NCBI GenBank assembly: GCA_029931535.1
Contig: JAQPZY010001688.1
Span: 434,001-498,000 of the forward strand
DNA length: 64,000 nucleotides
Reading direction: 5' to 3'
Origin: Margaritifera margaritifera
Lineage: Eukaryota > Mollusca > Bivalvia > Unionida > Margaritiferidae
This document shows, piece after piece, positions 1-64,000 of this stretch; position 1 is the stretch's first letter, and each line of letters starts with the position of its first letter. The notes below the pieces were generated by a model, which worked only from the letters and a program-made list of their open reading frames with translations, had not been told where the DNA came from and searched no databases. The translations under genes and the position numbers were made by a program.

Positions 1-47
1 CGATCATTGCTAATATTTAGTTGGGGTTTTTTTGTTTTTTTTTCCAG

Positions 48-60867
<60,820 letters not shown>

Positions 60868-60934
60868 GTAAGCACATAACACTTGCCTTTATAATACCTG
60901 CCAACCATTAGGTTTTCTGCTTTTTTCACCTAAT

Positions 60935-61000
60935 TACGTCTTACTATTTTTCTATTACTATTTTTCTGTTACTATTTTTCTATTACTATTTTTCATTCTA
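60935..61000. repeat. 13-15-bp low-complexity tandem repeat
   Basis: 'ttactatttttctg' and 'ttactatttttcta' units; 'ttttttcacctaattacgtctta' flanks both sides (60922, 61005), indicating a small duplication. Confidence 0.85.
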
Positions 61001-61010
61001 CTTTTTTCAC

Positions 61011-61920
61011 CTAATTACGTCTTATGCTCATCTGTATATGGAGTACACTTTTTGGGCACATTAAAAAAAATAAAAATAAAGCAATAAAAAGTTGTGTTTG
61101 TCATTTTTATTATCATCTCTTTAATCCCACACATCATATAAATCTGAGAATATGTCATAGACCTCCATGTACTTTCCTTATTTTCTATTTATAGCAGCTG
61201 TGTATGTCATATATCCAATAAAATAGACTGGTTTCTTCAATTTGAAAACTTGTCTCACAGATTCATTATATTAATACACAGAGATTGTTAGTGGACCAGT
61301 CTATACTTAAAAAATGGCAGCAGATGTTAAGTGAAACAGGCTTTATCAATGTGACTCGTGGATGTTATATGACTGAAACATGTTAGAGAAGAGGGATCTT
61401 TTTAAACTTTAAAACATGTTGGATCAGAAAAAAGACAAATCAATAGTGCTTTACAAATTGAGAAAGAAGAACATGAGAGGGGTAATACAGCACTCAGGTT
61501 GAGCACATGGTAATGATTATTGCAGATTTTGTGGAGTTGGCTTTACAATCACTCAGCGAAAGTTAGACATGTAAACTAGTTAAAGTGAGTGTTGTGTATA
61601 TATCATTTGTCAATATGTTTTGTGTTTGTATTCTGGTACTAATCCACATGGATTTTGCCCATTTGTGACAAGAACTTTAACCAGCTGCAGATCCAGGTTA
61701 GTAGCTAAACTAAATATACATTATTGTAATTATGGCATGTAATATATAGATTAGACTTTTTATGCTCAGATTACGCTTTTTTGCCACTTAGATTACGCTT
61801 ATACCTCTGTAGGGGTTGGCAGGTATGCTTTATATGTGCTGTTAAATGAAAGACATTACTGCCTTAACACCATTAATAACTTTGCAGTTCATAAAATAGT
61901 TGACAATCTATAACATATTG
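61011..61920. other. Intron after exon 8, nothing recognised
   Basis: No further SLC4 exon, gene or repeat ends seen. Confidence 0.5.
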
Positions 61921-63354
61921 TAGCTCTACTGGTTATAGACCAGAAGAGCTTATGGGATGGCCTGTTATACATCGCCCATCTGTCATCTTAGGACCGTCTT
62001 CTGAGGTACTTCCTTTTGTTAGCAGAAGTTTCTTATTGCTACTCCTATTAAACTCCATGGAGGATTGCCATGAAACTTTGCACACACATTCATCCCAAGG
62101 TCTAGTTGGTCCTAAATGCAAATGGTGCTGCTCAAATGCAGCAGTCATTTTGAAAATCTTGTTATTGCTTCTCATCCTGGATGGATGTCATATCAACATG
62201 GGGGTTTTGCTAAAAGACTTCTTATATTGTCAAGTTGGTGCTAAGTGAAAATGGTGCCAATCCGATGTCCAATATGGCCACCATGGCAGCCATCTTGAAA
62301 ATCTTGTTATTGCTTATCATCCTGAATCGAAAAGTCACATCAACATGGGAGTTTTACCAAAAGACTTCTTATAATGTCTAGTTGGTCCTAAATGCAAATG
62401 GTCCCGCTTGCACACCCAATATGGCCAGTCTTCTTACTGCTACTCCTCCTGGATGGATGGTCATATCAACATGGGGTTTTCACTAAAAGACTTTATATAA
62501 TGTCTAGCTTGTCCTAAATGAAAATGGTGCTGATCTGATGTCCAATATGACCACCACATCAGCCATCTTGAAAAATCTTCTTATAGCTACTCCTGCTGAA
62601 CAGAAAGTCCTATTGGCATGGGGTTTTCACCAGAAGACTTCTTATGATGTCTAGTTGGTCCTAAATGAACATTGTTCTGCCCAAACATCCAATATGGCCA
62701 CCACAGCTGCCATCTTGAAGACTTATTGTGGTGTATAGTTGGTCTTAAATAAAAATTGTGCCAATCTGATATTCAAAATGGCCACCACAGTGGCCATCTG
62801 AAAATTCTTGTCCGATATGGAAAGTCATATCAACATAGGGCTTTCACCAGCAGACTTCTTAATGATGTCTAATTGGTCCTAAATAAAAATGGTGCCAATC
62901 TTACATCCAGTATGGCTATCATGGCAGCCATTTTGAAAATCTTGTTATTGCTACTCCTAAATGGAAAGTCATATCGACATTGGGTTTTGAACAGAAGACT
63001 AATTATGATAACTAGTTGATCCTGAATGAAAATGCTGCTGCTGTGAGCTCAAATATGGCTGCCACAATGAACCTATTGAAAATGTTGTCACTAATTCTCC
63101 TAAATGGATGGTCATATCAATATGGGGTTTTCACTGCAAGTCTTCAAAATGGTGTCTGATTTGTCCTAAATGAAAATGGTGCCAATCTTACATCCAATAT
63201 GGCTGCCACAATGGCTAATTAGAAAATCTTATCACTAAAGAATATCAGAGGTAGTTTCAACAGTCAGCACTTAAAAAGATGAAATTGCCTTGTCTTGAAT
63301 TCCTGGGAATTGTCTTTGTATATTAGAGCATCAGTTCCTTCGAGGGACTTTTGT
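61921..63354 (+). mobile_element. Helentron-like non-autonomous element, copy 2
   Basis: Same family as 39181-40850. It starts TAGCTCTACTGGTTATAGAC with the hairpin partner 'cagaagagct', has about nine ~147-bp units with the same key words, and shares the 3' block 'cttgtcttgaattcctgg'. It ends with the hairpin AGTTCCTTCGAGGGACT (63333-63349) and tttgt. One base change in the stem (C to T) leaves a G-T pair. Confidence 0.72.
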
Positions 63355-63589
63355 AATACTACTGCTTGAAGAAATGGACAATATATAGGACTCACTCCAT
63401 CCATCTTTTATTCCATCCAACCCTGTGTTTGAGCTCTAAATCTTGTGTGGGTGCATCTTTAGATGAAGGACTATGTCACACTCCAATACTCTAAGTAGCA
63501 ATGACCTGCTTTGCAAGGTTGATACCATTTTGTACAAATTATGTTTTCAGCTCTGACTCCAACATCTTTCTATACACCTGTCATAATGC

Positions 63590-64000
63590 AGGGCATATTA
63601 TGGTATGTTTGTCCATCCGTCTGTTACCAATTTGGTTTCCGCACAATAACTTTAGTTGTCCACCTTCTACAGTTACCAAACTTTGTGGATGGCTTGCACT
63701 TGGGGTAAGGAAGAACCCTATCGATTTCAAGTTAAAAAGATCCAAGGTCAAGCGCACCTGTGTCTGAAAGGATGAAAATGGTTTCTGTATAGTAACTCAA
63801 GTTCTCCGCCATCTACAGTAACCAAACTTTGTGGATAACTTGCACAATGGGGTAAGGAAGAACCTGTTTACTTTGGGCTCAAAAGGTCAAAGGTCAAGGT
63901 AACTTGGACTGAAAGAGAGGTTTCAGCATAATAACTCAAGTTCTCCAGCATCTGTGGTTACCATACTTCGTGGATGGCTTGTACTTGGTGTAAGGAAGAA
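63590..64000. repeat. Diverged ~130-bp tandem repeat running off the window
   Basis: Three units share 'gttaccaaactttgtggatg', 'gcttgcacttggggtaagga', 'agaacc' and 'aataactcaagttctcc'. It is cut by the window end. Confidence 0.85.

Overview
This window is eukaryotic, and almost certainly animal. It carries part of one large, intron-rich protein-coding gene on the + strand, and everything else looks like intronic repeat DNA. Eight exons with GT/AG borders and compatible phases join into one open frame of 527 codons. It reads as the middle of an SLC4 bicarbonate transporter of the Na+-coupled (NBC/NDCBE) type. The 5' exons (start of the cytoplasmic domain) and the 3' exons (second half of the membrane domain and C-terminus) lie outside the window. 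The repeat styles (DIRS retrotransposons, Helentron-like elements with tandem cores, reiterated weak repeats with a 'gagttatggcccttgatc' flavour) suggest a mollusc, possibly a bivalve. That assignment is inference; the species cannot be read from the sequence.

Layout. Exon 1 is at 48-293. The following intron holds a short TIR element (396-880) and an inactive DIRS-type tyrosine-recombinase retrotransposon, copy A (about 2430-8044), which is itself interrupted by a TTAA-flanked element and a hAT-type MITE. Exon 2 is at 8323-8469, followed by a TA-flanked TIR element (10000-11269) and a dense set of minisatellites (13.1-15.04 kb). Exon 3 is at 15084-15184. A 30 kb intron follows, holding a TA-flanked TIR element, DIRS copy B (16945-24214), several MITEs, four copies of a double-hairpin MITE, many tandem arrays (18, 24, 43, 44, 38, 65 and 42 bp), a Helentron-like element (39181-40850) and a 3.1 kb satellite with 60/68-bp units. 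Exons 4 to 8 are at 45083-45257, 48903-49036, 51385-51886, 55391-55504 and 60706-60867. Their introns hold further Helentron-like pieces, SINEs, foldback elements, a hAT-like element and weakly conserved tandem repeats. A second copy of the Helentron-like element (61921-63354) lies near the right edge.

What stands out is not a new gene system but the link between mobile elements and tandem arrays. Several arrays sit inside elements with recognisable ends (18-bp array inside a TIR element, 34-bp array inside another, about 147-bp units inside the Helentron-like elements, seven perfect 50-bp units inside DIRS B). The 60-bp satellite also seems to have grown from an element whose single-unit relative lies at 1.05 kb. 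Two exon/intron borders (exons 5 and 6) have their splice-donor segments duplicated in tandem, and one Helentron-like element begins on the last base of the exon 4 donor. No rRNA, tRNA, CRISPR or bacterial-type gene was found, and no convincing host gene was seen on the minus strand.
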